Below are positions 51,994-63,724 of a DNA stretch of 64,000 bases, in pieces. The stretch's first letter is position 1, and every line of letters begins with the position of its first letter. The notes beneath the pieces are model-generated. The model was given only the letters and a program-made list of their open reading frames with translations, was not told where the DNA came from and did not search any database. Both the position numbers and the translations under genes were made by a program. Source of the stretch: [Eubacterium] siraeum (GTDB lineage Bacteria; Bacillota; Clostridia; Oscillospirales; Ruminococcaceae); assembly GCA_025150425.1 (NCBI GenBank), contig CP102281.1:2232001-2296000 (forward strand), given 5' to 3'.

Positions 51994-52974
51994 TTACTTG
52001 ACAACAACCTCGTCACCCTCGGAAAGTCCCGATACTATCTGGATCTCCGTAGCATTGCTTATGCCTGTTTCGACATCCGTTTCCTTCTTGACTCCGTCTT
52101 TATAGACCTGTACATAGTTCTTGCCCGACAGCGTCTTTACAAGATACTTCGGTATTACGATTGCATTTTCCGCCTGTTCCTTGATATAGCTTATATCCGC
52201 AACCGTTCCCACCTTGCTGAAGCCGGGCAGGCTGCCCTTGAACTCGGCGTATATCGAGCTTGTATCCTCATCGCCCTGTTCCTTTGCCTCAACAGGCGTT
52301 TTTACTATAGTACCCTTGTACTCCTGCTCGTCGATAGTTATTGTAACTTCCTGACCTTTTTTAAATTTTTTATCATCGTTGACGGCCGCCTTTACATATA
52401 TCTTATCGGGATCTATTATTGTAGCGATAACCTTGTACGCCTGTACCTTTGAGCCGGCATTCATACGCTCCGCAAAGCTGACAAGTCCGTCACACGGCGC
52501 ATACAGCTTGGAGGTATCGTACTCGTTCTGAAGCTGTGCCAGTGTATTCTTCTCAATCTCAAGCTGTAAGCGGTCATTCTCCGCACCGCTTGAGCCGTAT
52601 GTATTCTGCGCCTGCTGAACCTTAAGTTCCTGAGTGCGTATCTCGTATTCAAGATCTCCGGTGTTGTATTCGGCGATAAGGTCGCCCTTCTTTACCGTAT
52701 CTCCCGCTCTGACATATATCGTTTTAAGAATTCCGTCACGCTCTGTAAACGAACAGTCCTGCTGAAGCTCGGATACGCAGTAGCCGGTCGCACTCGCCTT
52801 GTTTATTATAGTCTTCTTTACCGCCTTATAGGTAGAATATGTAACATCCTCCACCTTAAGCACAGGCGGATCGAGCAATTTTTCTTCCTCCGGGAAAAAA
52901 TAGCATCCGGAAGCAGAGCCTGCCATAGCAAGCACTACAGCTATTGCGGCGGCACGCAAAACAGTCTTTTTCAT
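51994..52974 (-). CDS. HlyD/MacA-like membrane-fusion lipoprotein
   Basis: 326 residues from ATG 52974 behind AAAGGAAAGGAAAG. Lipobox GSASGC after an Ala-rich signal. Biotinyl-lipoyl-like halves (IKTIYVRAGDTVKKGDLIAEYNTG and YAPCDGLVSFAERMNAGSKV) flank a coiled coil (TQELKVQQAQNTYG, RLQLEIEKNTLAQLQNEYD); a beta-barrel domain and GLSEGDEVVVK end the protein. Works with the permease downstream as an exporter. First gene of the operon. Confidence 0.87.
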   Translation of the reverse strand: MKKTVLRAAAIAVVLAMAGSASGCYFFPEEEKLLDPPVLKVEDVTYSTYKAVKKTIINKASATGYCVSELQQDCSFTERDGILKTIYVRAGDTVKKGDLIAEYNTGDLEYEIRTQELKVQQAQNTYGSSGAENDRLQLEIEKNTLAQLQNEYDTSKLYAPCDGLVSFAERMNAGSKVQAYKVIATIIDPDKIYVKAAVNDDKKFKKGQEVTITIDEQEYKGTIVKTPVEAKEQGDEDTSSIYAEFKGSLPGFSKVGTVADISYIKEQAENAIVIPKYLVKTLSGKNYVQVYKDGVKKETDVETGISNATEIQIVSGLSEGDEVVVK

Positions 52975-53096
52975 TTTTACTTTCCTTTCCTTTGAACAAA
53001 GGGATTTTCGCATCTTTTTCCTTTTATAGAAAATCAAGGATTTTGCTGGCTTTATATGTACAAAATTAAAAAAACACTATAGAGATGCTTATTTTA

Positions 53097-53125
53097 ATTT
53101 TAGCATTTTTCACATAAATTTTCTA
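53097..53125 (-). promoter_or_regulatory. possible promoter of the exporter operon
   Basis: Minus strand -10 TAAAAT (53097-53102) preceded by TGC, spacer 17, weak -35 TAGAAA. The gap 52975-53328 is AT-rich and otherwise holds only the pyrG promoter. Confidence 0.4.
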
Positions 53126-53219
53126 CACTTTTTCAAAATTAAACGATATGCACAAATACCAAAAAGGTTATTTGTTTATTTTGTACACCGTAAAGCAACT
53201 TTAAATAATCGAAAAGCAC

Positions 53220-53248
53220 TTGAAAAAGCCGAACGGATTTAGTATAAT
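53220..53248 (+). promoter_or_regulatory. promoter for pyrG
   Basis: -35 TTGAAA (53220-53225), 17-bp spacer, -10 TATAAT (53243-53248). Confidence 0.75.
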
Positions 53249-53283
53249 AGTGAGTAGTGTTTATTTTTCAAATTGACATATAA

Positions 53284-54942
<1,659 letters not shown>

Positions 54943-54953
54943 AGAACGAACAA

Positions 54954-54984
54954 TAACTGCCCGTGAAAGCGGGCGGTTATATTC
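54954..54984 (+). terminator. terminator after pyrG
   Basis: TAACTGCCCG / CGGGCGGTTA stem (one G-T pair) with a 6-base loop; only a short AT tail, so medium strength. Confidence 0.7.
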
Positions 54985-55053
54985 ATATTACGGGATATTT
55001 TACATTCCCTTTACACCTTCAGACCGTATTTAATCCATTAAAAGAGGTAATTT

Positions 55054-57183
55054 ATGACAGACAGCAACGTTTATGATAACCGTGAATTGTCGTGGCTGAA
55101 ATTCAATCAGCGTGTACTCGAAGAAGCGCAGGACGTACATGTTCCGCTCTTTGAGAGAATGAGGTTTATATCAATATTCACAAGCAACCTGGACGAATTC
55201 TTTATGGTCCGTGTCGGCTCACTGTATGATCAGGATCTGGTAGACCCTAGCAAGTGCGAGAACAAGACAGGTATGACCGCCGCAAGACAGCTTAAGGAAA
55301 TCGCACGCAGGGTAAAGGATCTGCTCTATATTAAGGACTGTGCCTTTTCAGAGGTTTCGGCAAAGCTCAGCGAGTATGCCGAGCTTAAAAAGCCCGCCGA
55401 CCTTAAGGGTGACGATAAGCTGTTCTTAAGGCTGTATTTCGAAAGAGAAATTCTCCCTTTGCTTTCTCCGAGCATTATAGACAAGAACCACCCGTTCCCG
55501 TTCTTAAAGAACAGAGCGATATATATCGGCACTCTGCTCAAAAGCAAAAACGAGGAAAAGAAAAAGCAGCTTGTGGGAATATTGAGTGCGGAATGTGACA
55601 GGGATTTCCCCCGTGTTATTTTCCTGCCCGGTCAGAATCTGAGATATGTTCTGGCTGAGGATGTAATACTGCATTACATTGATACCCTGTTCCCGAATTT
55701 CTTCGTTGAAAACCGCTGTATCATGCGTGTCACGAGAAATGCCGACATTGACGTGAACGAGGCTCTTTACGATCACGATATGGACTTCAGAAACGTAATG
55801 GAAGAACTGTGCCGCAAGAGAAAGAAGCTGATGCCGGTAAGAGCCGAGTTTTCATATGATGCTTCACCGGAACTTGTAAAGCGTATGCTTGATTATCTTG
55901 AGCTGTCAGACAGCTTCTCGTTTATGCAGAGTTGTCCTCTTGATTTCGGCTTTATGTCCGCACTTGAGGATAAGCTTGAAAACAGGAGCGAGCTTTTCTA
56001 CAATCAGGTTTCTCCGCAGAATTCAATAATGGTAAACCCGTACGAGAGTATGTTCGCCCAGCTTTCACAGCACGATATACTTCTGTCGTACCCCTACAAC
56101 AAGTTCAAGAACTTCCTGCGTCTGCTTGATGAGGCGGCTGACGATCCTTATGTTTCTTCCATAAAGATAACGCTTTACCGTGTCGCAAGAAACAGCGAAA
56201 TCGTGAGCGCTCTCATAAGAGCCGCCGAAAACGGCAAACAGGTAATGGCGCTTGTCGAGCTTCGTGCCAGATTTGACGAGGAAAACAACATCGGCTGGAG
56301 CAAGAAGATGGAAGAGGCAGGCGTTAAGATAATATACGGTCTTGACGCTCTGAAGGTACACTCAAAGCTGCTGCTGATAACACGCAAGCAGGGAAGCAAC
56401 ATCAGATATTATACTCAGATAGGCACAGGTAACTATAACGAGAAAACCTCACGTCTTTACACCGACCTTACGCTGATGACATCGGATAAGGACATAGGTG
56501 CGGACGCAAGCACCGTGTTCAACGCACTGTCGCTCGGTACGACAGTTGAGAGCAGTACAACACTGCTTGTAGCGCCGAAATGTCTCAAGTCACGCATTGT
56601 GGAAATGATCGACAACGAGATAACTTACGGTACTAACGGCTATATCGGCCTTAAAATGAACTCTCTCACCGACAAGGATATTATAGACAAGCTGATAGAA
56701 GCAAGCTGTCAGGGAGTAAAGATAGAGCTGATAATAAGAGGTATCTGCTGTCTTATCGCAGGAGTGCCGGGTTACACCGAAAACATATCGGTCATTTCGA
56801 TAGTCGGACGTTTCCTTGAACACAGCCGTATCTATATTTTCGGCAAGGGCGAACGCAGGAAGGTATATATTTCCTCCGCAGACTTTATGACCAGAAATAC
56901 CGAGCGACGTGTGGAGGTTGCCGTACCGCTGAAGGATAAGATAATTGCCGATAAGGCGGTTGATATATTCAACACGATGCTCAAGGATAACGTCAAGGCT
57001 CGTGTGCAGGGAAGCGACGGAATCTACCGCCATAAAAGAGCTATGCCGGGCGAGGAACGCACAGAGGTACACAAGCTGTTCTATGAACGTGCGTATCAGG
57101 AAGCCGAGCAGGCACAAAAGCTCTATAAAGAGCCGAGAAAGTCACTCTTTGCAAGAATCCGTGCAAGACTGCAAAGTAAATAA
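55054..57183 (+). CDS. ppk1: polyphosphate kinase 1
   Basis: 709 residues. N-domain RELSWLKFNQRVLEEA, the phosphohistidine in LDALKVHSKLLLI, YTQIGTGNYNEKTSRLYTD, and the second His in FLEHSRIYIFGKG; DFMTRNTERRVEVAVP closes the C2 domain. Polymerises ATP gamma-phosphate into polyphosphate. No exopolyphosphatase gene is adjacent. Ribosome site AAAGAGG. Separate from pyrG by a terminator. Confidence 0.95.
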   Translation: MTDSNVYDNRELSWLKFNQRVLEEAQDVHVPLFERMRFISIFTSNLDEFFMVRVGSLYDQDLVDPSKCENKTGMTAARQLKEIARRVKDLLYIKDCAFSEVSAKLSEYAELKKPADLKGDDKLFLRLYFEREILPLLSPSIIDKNHPFPFLKNRAIYIGTLLKSKNEEKKKQLVGILSAECDRDFPRVIFLPGQNLRYVLAEDVILHYIDTLFPNFFVENRCIMRVTRNADIDVNEALYDHDMDFRNVMEELCRKRKKLMPVRAEFSYDASPELVKRMLDYLELSDSFSFMQSCPLDFGFMSALEDKLENRSELFYNQVSPQNSIMVNPYESMFAQLSQHDILLSYPYNKFKNFLRLLDEAADDPYVSSIKITLYRVARNSEIVSALIRAAENGKQVMALVELRARFDEENNIGWSKKMEEAGVKIIYGLDALKVHSKLLLITRKQGSNIRYYTQIGTGNYNEKTSRLYTDLTLMTSDKDIGADASTVFNALSLGTTVESSTTLLVAPKCLKSRIVEMIDNEITYGTNGYIGLKMNSLTDKDIIDKLIEASCQGVKIELIIRGICCLIAGVPGYTENISVISIVGRFLEHSRIYIFGKGERRKVYISSADFMTRNTERRVEVAVPLKDKIIADKAVDIFNTMLKDNVKARVQGSDGIYRHKRAMPGEERTEVHKLFYERAYQEAEQAQKLYKEPRKSLFARIRARLQSK

Positions 57184-57194
57184 ACGATAAACAA

Positions 57195-57235
57195 AAGCGG
57201 AGCAGGTGGAAATCTGCTCCGCTTATACTTTATCT
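57195..57235. terminator. terminator after ppk1, shared with the GH74 gene
   Basis: AAGCGGAGCAG / CTGCTCCGCTT, loop of 8. T-rich on both sides; lies between two convergent genes. Confidence 0.8.
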
Positions 57236-57246
57236 TTTTGTCCTGC

Positions 57247-59499
57247 TTACTGCACAAGATCCCCGTATACAACGCCGAGTCCTACTGTGCTCATATAAAC
57301 TCTGCCGTATTTGTTCATATCGCCTACAACAAAATATCCGTTGCCGGGGCCGCCGAACTGATGCTGATCATCGCTTACCTTGCTCCATGTCTTACCCTCA
57401 TCTTCAGACCAGTAAAGACCTATGGAATCATCGTTTGTGGGCTTGCCCCATACGAATATGGTATAAGGATCGCTGTCCGTCTTGCCCTTGCCAAGACCTA
57501 CCGCCATACAAGCGGCTAAAGAATCCATTCTTGTGAACGTTTTGCCGTTATCTGTTGATACCTGAAGTCCCATTGAAGGATAGTACACAACGCCCTCCTT
57601 GCCGGGTGCAACCACGGGTCTTGCCGCAGCGAATACAGAAAGCGTCATATTCTGAGTAAACGTCTTTCCGCCGTCCTCGCTGTAGAAGAACGCACCGCCG
57701 CTTGCGGCATATACATAATCGGGGTTTACGGGATCGCAGATAATCTTCTTTGAACCTACTCCACCCTCGCTCTTTATCCAGGTCTTGCCCTGATCGTCGG
57801 AATAGTAAATGCTGCTGTCGTTTCCGGGTGCCCAGAAGAATCTCTTTCCGTCAGCAGAAACTGCCACATAGCCGCCGTATGCCACATTTCCGCTCTCAAG
57901 CGGCGAAACGGTAACATTCACCCATTTCTTGCCTGCGTCAAGAGTATACCAGAAGCCTGCCGCACTCTCACTGCCGCCGCACTTTACCCATATATCAGTT
58001 GCCTTTGCCGCTACCGCAAGACCGGACATTGAACCTGCAACGCTGTTGTGTACCATACCGTATTCTTCGGCACTATCCTGTACAAAGCCGTCATAGTCGC
58101 CTATAACGCTTACCAGCTTACCGCCGGGTATGCTGATTATATCATACGGAACAGTTTCTTCTATGCCCTTTGAGAAGAAGTAGAATTCGGGGCTTTCATC
58201 CCAGATGTTATCGCAGGTGAATATACCGTTACCGGATACCACCATTACCTTGTTCGTGTTGTTGGGGTCGATAGCCATAGAACTGCACCAGTGCATAGAT
58301 GCGGTCGAGATCCACTCTACTCCGCCGTCACTCATCTTCATCTTTTCGTTGAGAAGCGTCCAATTCTTGCCGCCGTCCGTAGTAACATAGAATTCATCAC
58401 CGAACTGACCGTTTGGCTGAGGAACATATATGTTCTCCGTGCAGGCAACCATTCTGTCCGGGTTTGAAGGATCTATCACCACATCACCGAAAGACTTCTT
58501 TGCAGGATTGATCTCTGTAAAGGTATCATCGGCAATGTTGAGAGTTCTTACGCCGCCGTCAATTCTGTTATTGTTCCACGGGCCTTCGGCGCTTGCATAG
58601 GTAATTACTATTTTCCCGTCACCGTTATACTTCATTCTCTGCGTATAAAGTCCCTTGGGTGCGTCTGCAACGGGATTCCATGTAGCACCGCCGTCAGTCG
58701 ATTTATAAAGGTTCTCCTCCTGAGTTCTGGAGATAGCCGCATATATCGTTGTGCAGGCACTGTCATCGCCCGATTTCGGGTCGATTATGATACTGCATAT
58801 ACCGTTGCCGTTTGACGTTGTCGTCTTTGTTCCCATATCAAGTGCAGTGAACGTTTTTCCGCCGTCGGTCGACTTGATTATACCGCCTGTTCTTCCGCCG
58901 ACATATACTATGTCACTGTTCTTGGGGTCAACCGCAATACGCTCGCCGTTTCCTCTGCCCATACCGTTTCCGTGCGCCGTTATCATATCGGTAAGTTCGG
59001 TACGGTTCCACGTTTTGCCGTAATCATCGGAGTATAAGAGGCAGGTTTTGCCGTTGCTGAAATACTCCGTGCCTGCAAGCATGTATACCTTGTTAGGATC
59101 TTTTTCTCCGAATGCAAGACCGTCTATACCGAGCAGACCTCTGTCTTCCTCGCTTATATCGTACGACATGGATTCCCACTTCTGAGTATCCTTATTATAA
59201 CGGTATGCGCCGCCGACGTCTGTACGGGCATAATATAAGCCCTGCTCGCTTGTTGCAAATACGCCGCTTACGAATCCGCCGCCGCCCATAGCTACCTGGC
59301 TGAACGTAAACTGCGCCTGCGCTGTTCCCGAATTGCCGCCCGATGTTGTATTATCGCTTGTCATACTGCTGTCACCACTGCCCGATGAGGTCGCATCACC
59401 GCTTGACGATGTTCCCGAATTATCGTTTCCGTTACAGCCTGCGGCGCATATTGCTGTTGCTACCGCAAGTATGACCGCTGTTATTTTTCTGTACTTCAT
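57247..59499 (-). CDS. GH74-family xyloglucanase-like lipoprotein
   Basis: 750 residues. Lipobox ICAAGC then a Ser/Gly/Thr linker (25-60). The double seven-bladed propeller of GH74 shows as repeated BNR-like strands (YSDDYGKTWNRT, KSTDGGKTFTAL, VTTDGGKNWTLL, YSDDQGKTWIKS, YSEDGGKTFTQN, WSEDEGKTWSKV). Diagnostic: MGGGGFVSGVF and YYARTDVGGAYRY, where the Asp is the family catalytic residue. Would cut beta-1,4-glucan backbones of xyloglucan at the cell surface. LacI-type operator at its promoter. Divergent from the GH26 gene. Confidence 0.87.
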   Translation of the reverse strand: MKYRKITAVILAVATAICAAGCNGNDNSGTSSSGDATSSGSGDSSMTSDNTTSGGNSGTAQAQFTFSQVAMGGGGFVSGVFATSEQGLYYARTDVGGAYRYNKDTQKWESMSYDISEEDRGLLGIDGLAFGEKDPNKVYMLAGTEYFSNGKTCLLYSDDYGKTWNRTELTDMITAHGNGMGRGNGERIAVDPKNSDIVYVGGRTGGIIKSTDGGKTFTALDMGTKTTTSNGNGICSIIIDPKSGDDSACTTIYAAISRTQEENLYKSTDGGATWNPVADAPKGLYTQRMKYNGDGKIVITYASAEGPWNNNRIDGGVRTLNIADDTFTEINPAKKSFGDVVIDPSNPDRMVACTENIYVPQPNGQFGDEFYVTTDGGKNWTLLNEKMKMSDGGVEWISTASMHWCSSMAIDPNNTNKVMVVSGNGIFTCDNIWDESPEFYFFSKGIEETVPYDIISIPGGKLVSVIGDYDGFVQDSAEEYGMVHNSVAGSMSGLAVAAKATDIWVKCGGSESAAGFWYTLDAGKKWVNVTVSPLESGNVAYGGYVAVSADGKRFFWAPGNDSSIYYSDDQGKTWIKSEGGVGSKKIICDPVNPDYVYAASGGAFFYSEDGGKTFTQNMTLSVFAAARPVVAPGKEGVVYYPSMGLQVSTDNGKTFTRMDSLAACMAVGLGKGKTDSDPYTIFVWGKPTNDDSIGLYWSEDEGKTWSKVSDDQHQFGGPGNGYFVVGDMNKYGRVYMSTVGLGVVYGDLVQ

Positions 59500-59541
59500 T
59501 TCTTATTCCTTTCTTATTAAAGCAGACTTGCTTAATTTTTA

Positions 59542-59555
59542 TGTAAACCTTTACA
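59542..59555. promoter_or_regulatory. LacI/CcpA-type operator at the GH74 promoter
   Basis: TGTAAA-CC-TTTACA: perfect 6-bp arms with a 2-base centre, close to the cre consensus, overlapping the predicted transcription start on the minus strand. Same core as the operator at 11212-11227. Confidence 0.55.
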
Positions 59556-59560
59556 CAAGT

Positions 59561-59589
59561 ATTATGCACCATTTAAGTTAAATTTGCAA
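59561..59589 (-). promoter_or_regulatory. promoter for the GH74 gene
   Basis: Minus strand: -35 TTGCAA (59584-59589), 17-bp spacer, -10 CATAAT (59561-59566). Confidence 0.6.
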
Positions 59590-59679
59590 GACTTGTTTTG
59601 CTGTTTTGTGAATATGTGATAAATCCTCGTAGCCACTATTGGTGATAATCACGGATTTTGCACCAAGAAAAATATGGGC

Positions 59680-59708
59680 GTGACTTTTGTGTGCTTATAT
59701 AGTATAAT
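59680..59708 (+). promoter_or_regulatory. promoter for the GH26 gene
   Basis: -35 GTGACT (59680-59685), 17-bp spacer, -10 TATAAT (59703-59708). No clear TGTAAA-type operator follows it. Confidence 0.6.
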
Positions 59709-59783
59709 CATATTGCAATTGAATACAAGCCCTGTCTTATCACGTTTACGGCAGGCAAACGGAAATGGAAATGGAAAAGAAAA

Positions 59784-61682
59784 ATGAAAAAACGCATCAT
59801 CTCCCTTATCTTATGTGCGGCAGTAATAATATCCGCCTGCGGCTGCAGTGCCGATAACGGCACCATGTCAGCCGGCAGCTCATCATCAGCTTCGACAGTA
59901 TCTTCTGCCGAAACCGCATCGCAGGATACTGCCTCCTCAGACAGCGGTTCGTCTTACGATACCTCGTCAGACACTTCTGATAAAACAAGCTCCGATAAGC
60001 AGAACAGTTCGTCATCTGACAGTTCAGACAAGCAGGACAGTTCATCGGCTGACAGCTCAGACAAGCAAAACAACTCGTCCGATGCTTCTTCCGAAACGTC
60101 AAAGCCTTCGACAAACAAGCAGGAAAGCAGTTCTTCTGCCGTTACGTCAAGCAAGCCCGCAAACAACACAGGTTCAGCAACAAACAAGCCTGCGTCTGCA
60201 ACCGCCGCCGATACCACCAAAAAGCCTACCGCAACGACTACAACGAAAAAGCCTTCCGCAACGACTACCACAACAACAGCAAAGCAGACTGACGACAAGC
60301 CGCTGAACTTTTCGAAAACCTATGAAGCGGAAAACGGAAAGCTGTCAAACGATATGTCCGTCATATCCGACGGCAACGCATCCGGCGGAAAGTCGGTAGG
60401 AAAGTTCGAAAACGACCGCTCCTACTGCCAGATTAAAATAAATGTTCCGTCAGACGGTATTTATGATATTGTAATACGCTCAATGGGCATCGGCGGTTCC
60501 AAAGAAAACGACATTTATACCGATGGTAAGAAGGTAGGCACTTTCACCAGCGAGAACAATAAATTCTCGGATTACACCGTAAGTGCGGTAAGCCTTACAA
60601 AAGGTGACCACAATATCCGTATAATCAAGTCATGGGGCTGGATAGAGCTTGATAAAATAACAGTAAAGACGGGTGCAAAAATAAGCAACAGCACCTATAA
60701 CGTCACATCTTCGCTTGTAAACCGAAATGCCACCGCAAACACGAAGAAGCTGTACAGTTTCCTTAAGGACAGCTACGGAAAATATGTAATCACAGGTCAG
60801 CAGTGTGACGGCGGAATAAACGGCAACGAATTCAAAGCGATAAAAAATCTTACCGGCGACTACCCCGCCCTGCTCGGACTCGATATGATGGACTACACTC
60901 CGTCAAGAACGGCATTCGGCGCATCATCCTCTGCTGTCGAAAAAGCAATAGAATTTGCCAACAAGGGCGGTATTGTAACATTGTGCTGGCACTGGAACGC
61001 TCCGACCGAATACCTTAACAGCACCGCCAACAGTTCTGACGGCTGGTGGGGCGGATTCTATACGCAAAGCAGCAAATTCGATATAGCAAAAGTAATGAAC
61101 GGTCAGGACGCAAAAGGAAAGAAACTGCTTGACCGTGATATCAAGGAAATAGCTAAGCAGTTAAAGCGTCTTGAAAAAGCAGGCGTACCGGTTATATGGC
61201 GACCCCTGCACGAAGCGTCGGGCGGCTGGTTCTGGTGGGGCGCAAAAGGCTCAGACGCTTACAAAAAGCTGTGGAAATACCTTTATAACGAGCTTACAAA
61301 TACATACGGCTGTAACAATCTTATCTGGGTCTATAACGGTCAGAGCGCCGACTGGTATCCGGGTGACGAATATGTTGATATTGTAGGCGAGGACATCTAT
61401 CCCGGAAATCACGTTTACGATCCTCAGGTAAGCCGTTTCAAGCAGGCAATAAACTACGGCAGTAAAACAAAGATAACGGCTCTCACAGAAAACGGCTGTA
61501 TCTTTGATATAGATTCCGCCGTGAGCATAAACGCACTGTGGAGCTGGTTTATGACGTGGGGCGGCGAGTTTACTGTTAACGGCAGTAATTACAGTGAAAA
61601 ATACACTGAAAAATCGGTTATAAAGAAAATGTACGCAAGCAAATATTCATTAACTCTCGGATCGCTTCCGAAAATCTATTGA
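59784..61682 (+). CDS. CBM35-like/GH26 beta-mannanase lipoprotein
   Basis: 632 residues. Lipobox IISACGC; residues 25-170 are a Ser/Asp/Lys/Thr low-complexity linker (repeats of SSDSSDKQ and TTTKKPSATTTT) spanning the wall; residues 178-295 form a CBM35-like beta-sandwich (YEAENGKL..., IKSWGWIELDKITV); the catalytic GH26 domain follows. Acid/base Glu477 in RPLHEASGGWFWWG, nucleophile Glu569 in ALTENGC, His in LCWHWNAPTE. Endo-beta-1,4-mannanase is the usual activity. Surface-attached next to a GH74 enzyme, pointing to plant hemicellulose use. Confidence 0.9.
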   Translation: MKKRIISLILCAAVIISACGCSADNGTMSAGSSSSASTVSSAETASQDTASSDSGSSYDTSSDTSDKTSSDKQNSSSSDSSDKQDSSSADSSDKQNNSSDASSETSKPSTNKQESSSSAVTSSKPANNTGSATNKPASATAADTTKKPTATTTTKKPSATTTTTTAKQTDDKPLNFSKTYEAENGKLSNDMSVISDGNASGGKSVGKFENDRSYCQIKINVPSDGIYDIVIRSMGIGGSKENDIYTDGKKVGTFTSENNKFSDYTVSAVSLTKGDHNIRIIKSWGWIELDKITVKTGAKISNSTYNVTSSLVNRNATANTKKLYSFLKDSYGKYVITGQQCDGGINGNEFKAIKNLTGDYPALLGLDMMDYTPSRTAFGASSSAVEKAIEFANKGGIVTLCWHWNAPTEYLNSTANSSDGWWGGFYTQSSKFDIAKVMNGQDAKGKKLLDRDIKEIAKQLKRLEKAGVPVIWRPLHEASGGWFWWGAKGSDAYKKLWKYLYNELTNTYGCNNLIWVYNGQSADWYPGDEYVDIVGEDIYPGNHVYDPQVSRFKQAINYGSKTKITALTENGCIFDIDSAVSINALWSWFMTWGGEFTVNGSNYSEKYTEKSVIKKMYASKYSLTLGSLPKIY

Positions 61683-61691
61683 CATAAGCTG

Positions 61692-61730
61692 AAAACGCTC
61701 CGACAGGAACACCTGTCGGAGCGTTTTTGT
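61692..61730. terminator. terminator between GH26 and htpG genes
   Basis: Perfect 16-bp stem AAAACGCTCCGACAGG / CCTGTCGGAGCGTTTT with a 4-base loop; T runs on both strands, so bidirectional between convergent genes. Confidence 0.92.
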
Positions 61731-61766
61731 TACCGTTTTTAGCTTACGATATTTTTGATATAATTA

Positions 61767-63650
61767 TCATACCATAAGCGAGCATATCTTGTTGCTGTAC
61801 TCAACGGGGTCTTCTATAGGCATACCCTCAACAAGAAGCGCCTGATCGTACAGAATCTCGCTGTATGTTTTCAGCTTGTCCTTATCCGTTTCATACAGCT
61901 TTTTCAGCGTTTCATAGATAGGATGCTCCGCATTGATCTCCAGCACCTTTTCAGCCTTTGCGTCATGCTCTGCGGGCATCTGGCTGAGCACCTTCTCCAT
62001 CTCTATTGAAAGCAGACCGTCACTGGTCAGGCATACTGCATGGGACTTCAGTATCTTTGACAGTCTTACATCCTTTACCTTACCGCCGAGAGAATCCTTC
62101 ATGAAAGCAAACATATCCTTGCTTTCCTCAGCCTTAGCCTTCATTTCTTCCTTTTCTTCGGGAGTTTCAAGGTCAAGGTCGCCTGCGGATACTGACTTGA
62201 ACTGCTTTTCGTTATAGTCGACCATCATCTGTAAAGCAAACTCGTCAACGCTGTCGATAAGATAAAGTATCTCATAGCCCTTATCCTTTACAAGCTCGGT
62301 CTGAGGGAGCTTGTCTATCTTATCGACCGTTTCACCGCTTGCAAAGTAGATGTATTTCTGATCTTCCTTCATTCTTGAAACATATTCTTCAAGAGTTACC
62401 AGCTTCTTTTCGTATGAAGAATAGAACAGCAGCAGATCCTTAAGCAATTCCTTGCCTGCGCCGAAGCCGTTGTATACGCCGAACTTTATCTGAAGACCGA
62501 ATACCTTCCAGAACTTTTCGTATCTCTCACGGTCGTTGCGGAGCATCTTTGTAAGCTCGTTCTTGATAGAACGCTCAAGGCTCTTTTCGATTATCTTAAG
62601 CTGTCTGTCGTGCTGCAACATCTCACGGGAGATATTGAGCGACAGATCCGCAGAGTCAACAAGACCCTTTACAAAGCTGAAATAGTCGGGGAGCAGATCG
62701 GGGCATTTATCCATTATAAGAACGCCGTTCGAATAAAGCTGTAAGCCCTTTTCATAGTCCTTTGAATAGTAGTCGAAGGGAGCTTTTGACGGAATGTACA
62801 TCAGTGCATTATATGTTGCTGTACCCTCTGCCTTTGTGTGGATATGTGCGATAGGATCGTCATAGTCGAAGAACTTTTCCTTGTAGAACTGATTATAATC
62901 CTCGTCTTTAAGCTCAGACTTGCTCTTGTTCCAGATAGGCACCATACTGTTGAGCGTTTCTATCTCGGTATGTGTTTCATACTCGTTCTCAGTACCTTCC
63001 TTAAGGTGCTGATGACTTACCTCCATCCTGATAGGATAACGGATATAGTCGGAATACTTCTTTACTATCATACGGAGCTTGTAGTCCTGAAGATACTCGT
63101 CGTACTCCTCTTCTTCGGTATTTTCCTTTATCTTAAGGGTTATCTTTGTGCCGACATCTTCCTTGTCACAGTCTGTGATAGTATAACCGTCTACACCCTG
63201 CGAATACCACTTATATGCCTGCTCACTGCCGTAAGCCTTAGACTCGACAGTAACCTCAGACGCTACCATAAAAGCAGAGTAGAAGCCTACACCGAACTGA
63301 CCGATAACGTTTATATCATCCTTTTCTGTATCGGTATTGTCGTTCTTGAATTTGAATGAACCGCTGTTTGCGATAACGCCGAGATTATTTTCAAGCTCGT
63401 CCTTTGTCATACCGATACCGTTATCGGTAATTGTTATAAGACGGTTGTCCTTGTCAACCGCAAGGTCTATGCCGAGGTCTTTTCTCTCTATGCCGAGATT
63501 CTCCGTCAATGACTTGAAATACAGCTTGTCAAGCGCATCGCTTGCATTTGAAATAAGCTCACGCAGAAATATCTCCTTATGAGTGTAGATCGAATTGATC
63601 ATCATATCAAGCAAACGCTTTGATTCTGCCTTGAATGCCTTTTTTGCCAT
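61767..63650 (-). CDS. htpG: HSP90-type molecular chaperone
   Basis: 627 residues from ATG 63650 ([14 protein letters not shown]); an ATG three codons earlier is too close to the AAAGGA site. GHKL ATPase motifs: [39 protein letters not shown]; middle domain [12 protein letters not shown]; short C-terminal dimerisation region. Folding chaperone induced by stress. Preceded by a perfect CIRCE element. Confidence 0.96.
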   Translation of the reverse strand: MAKKAFKAESKRLLDMMINSIYTHKEIFLRELISNASDALDKLYFKSLTENLGIERKDLGIDLAVDKDNRLITITDNGIGMTKDELENNLGVIANSGSFKFKNDNTDTEKDDINVIGQFGVGFYSAFMVASEVTVESKAYGSEQAYKWYSQGVDGYTITDCDKEDVGTKITLKIKENTEEEEYDEYLQDYKLRMIVKKYSDYIRYPIRMEVSHQHLKEGTENEYETHTEIETLNSMVPIWNKSKSELKDEDYNQFYKEKFFDYDDPIAHIHTKAEGTATYNALMYIPSKAPFDYYSKDYEKGLQLYSNGVLIMDKCPDLLPDYFSFVKGLVDSADLSLNISREMLQHDRQLKIIEKSLERSIKNELTKMLRNDRERYEKFWKVFGLQIKFGVYNGFGAGKELLKDLLLFYSSYEKKLVTLEEYVSRMKEDQKYIYFASGETVDKIDKLPQTELVKDKGYEILYLIDSVDEFALQMMVDYNEKQFKSVSAGDLDLETPEEKEEMKAKAEESKDMFAFMKDSLGGKVKDVRLSKILKSHAVCLTSDGLLSIEMEKVLSQMPAEHDAKAEKVLEINAEHPIYETLKKLYETDKDKLKTYSEILYDQALLVEGMPIEDPVEYSNKICSLMV

Positions 63651-63724
63651 AAAAATCATTTCCTTTCTATGCCTGCGCCTTATATAGCGGCGATAATACT
63701 GAATTTACACCGATCACAATCGGT

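Noticed and set aside
59848-60306. Gln/Pro/Arg-rich frame inside the GH26 gene, and the Val-rich antisense frame
   Set aside because: Both are alternative readings of the Ser/Thr/Lys low-complexity linker.
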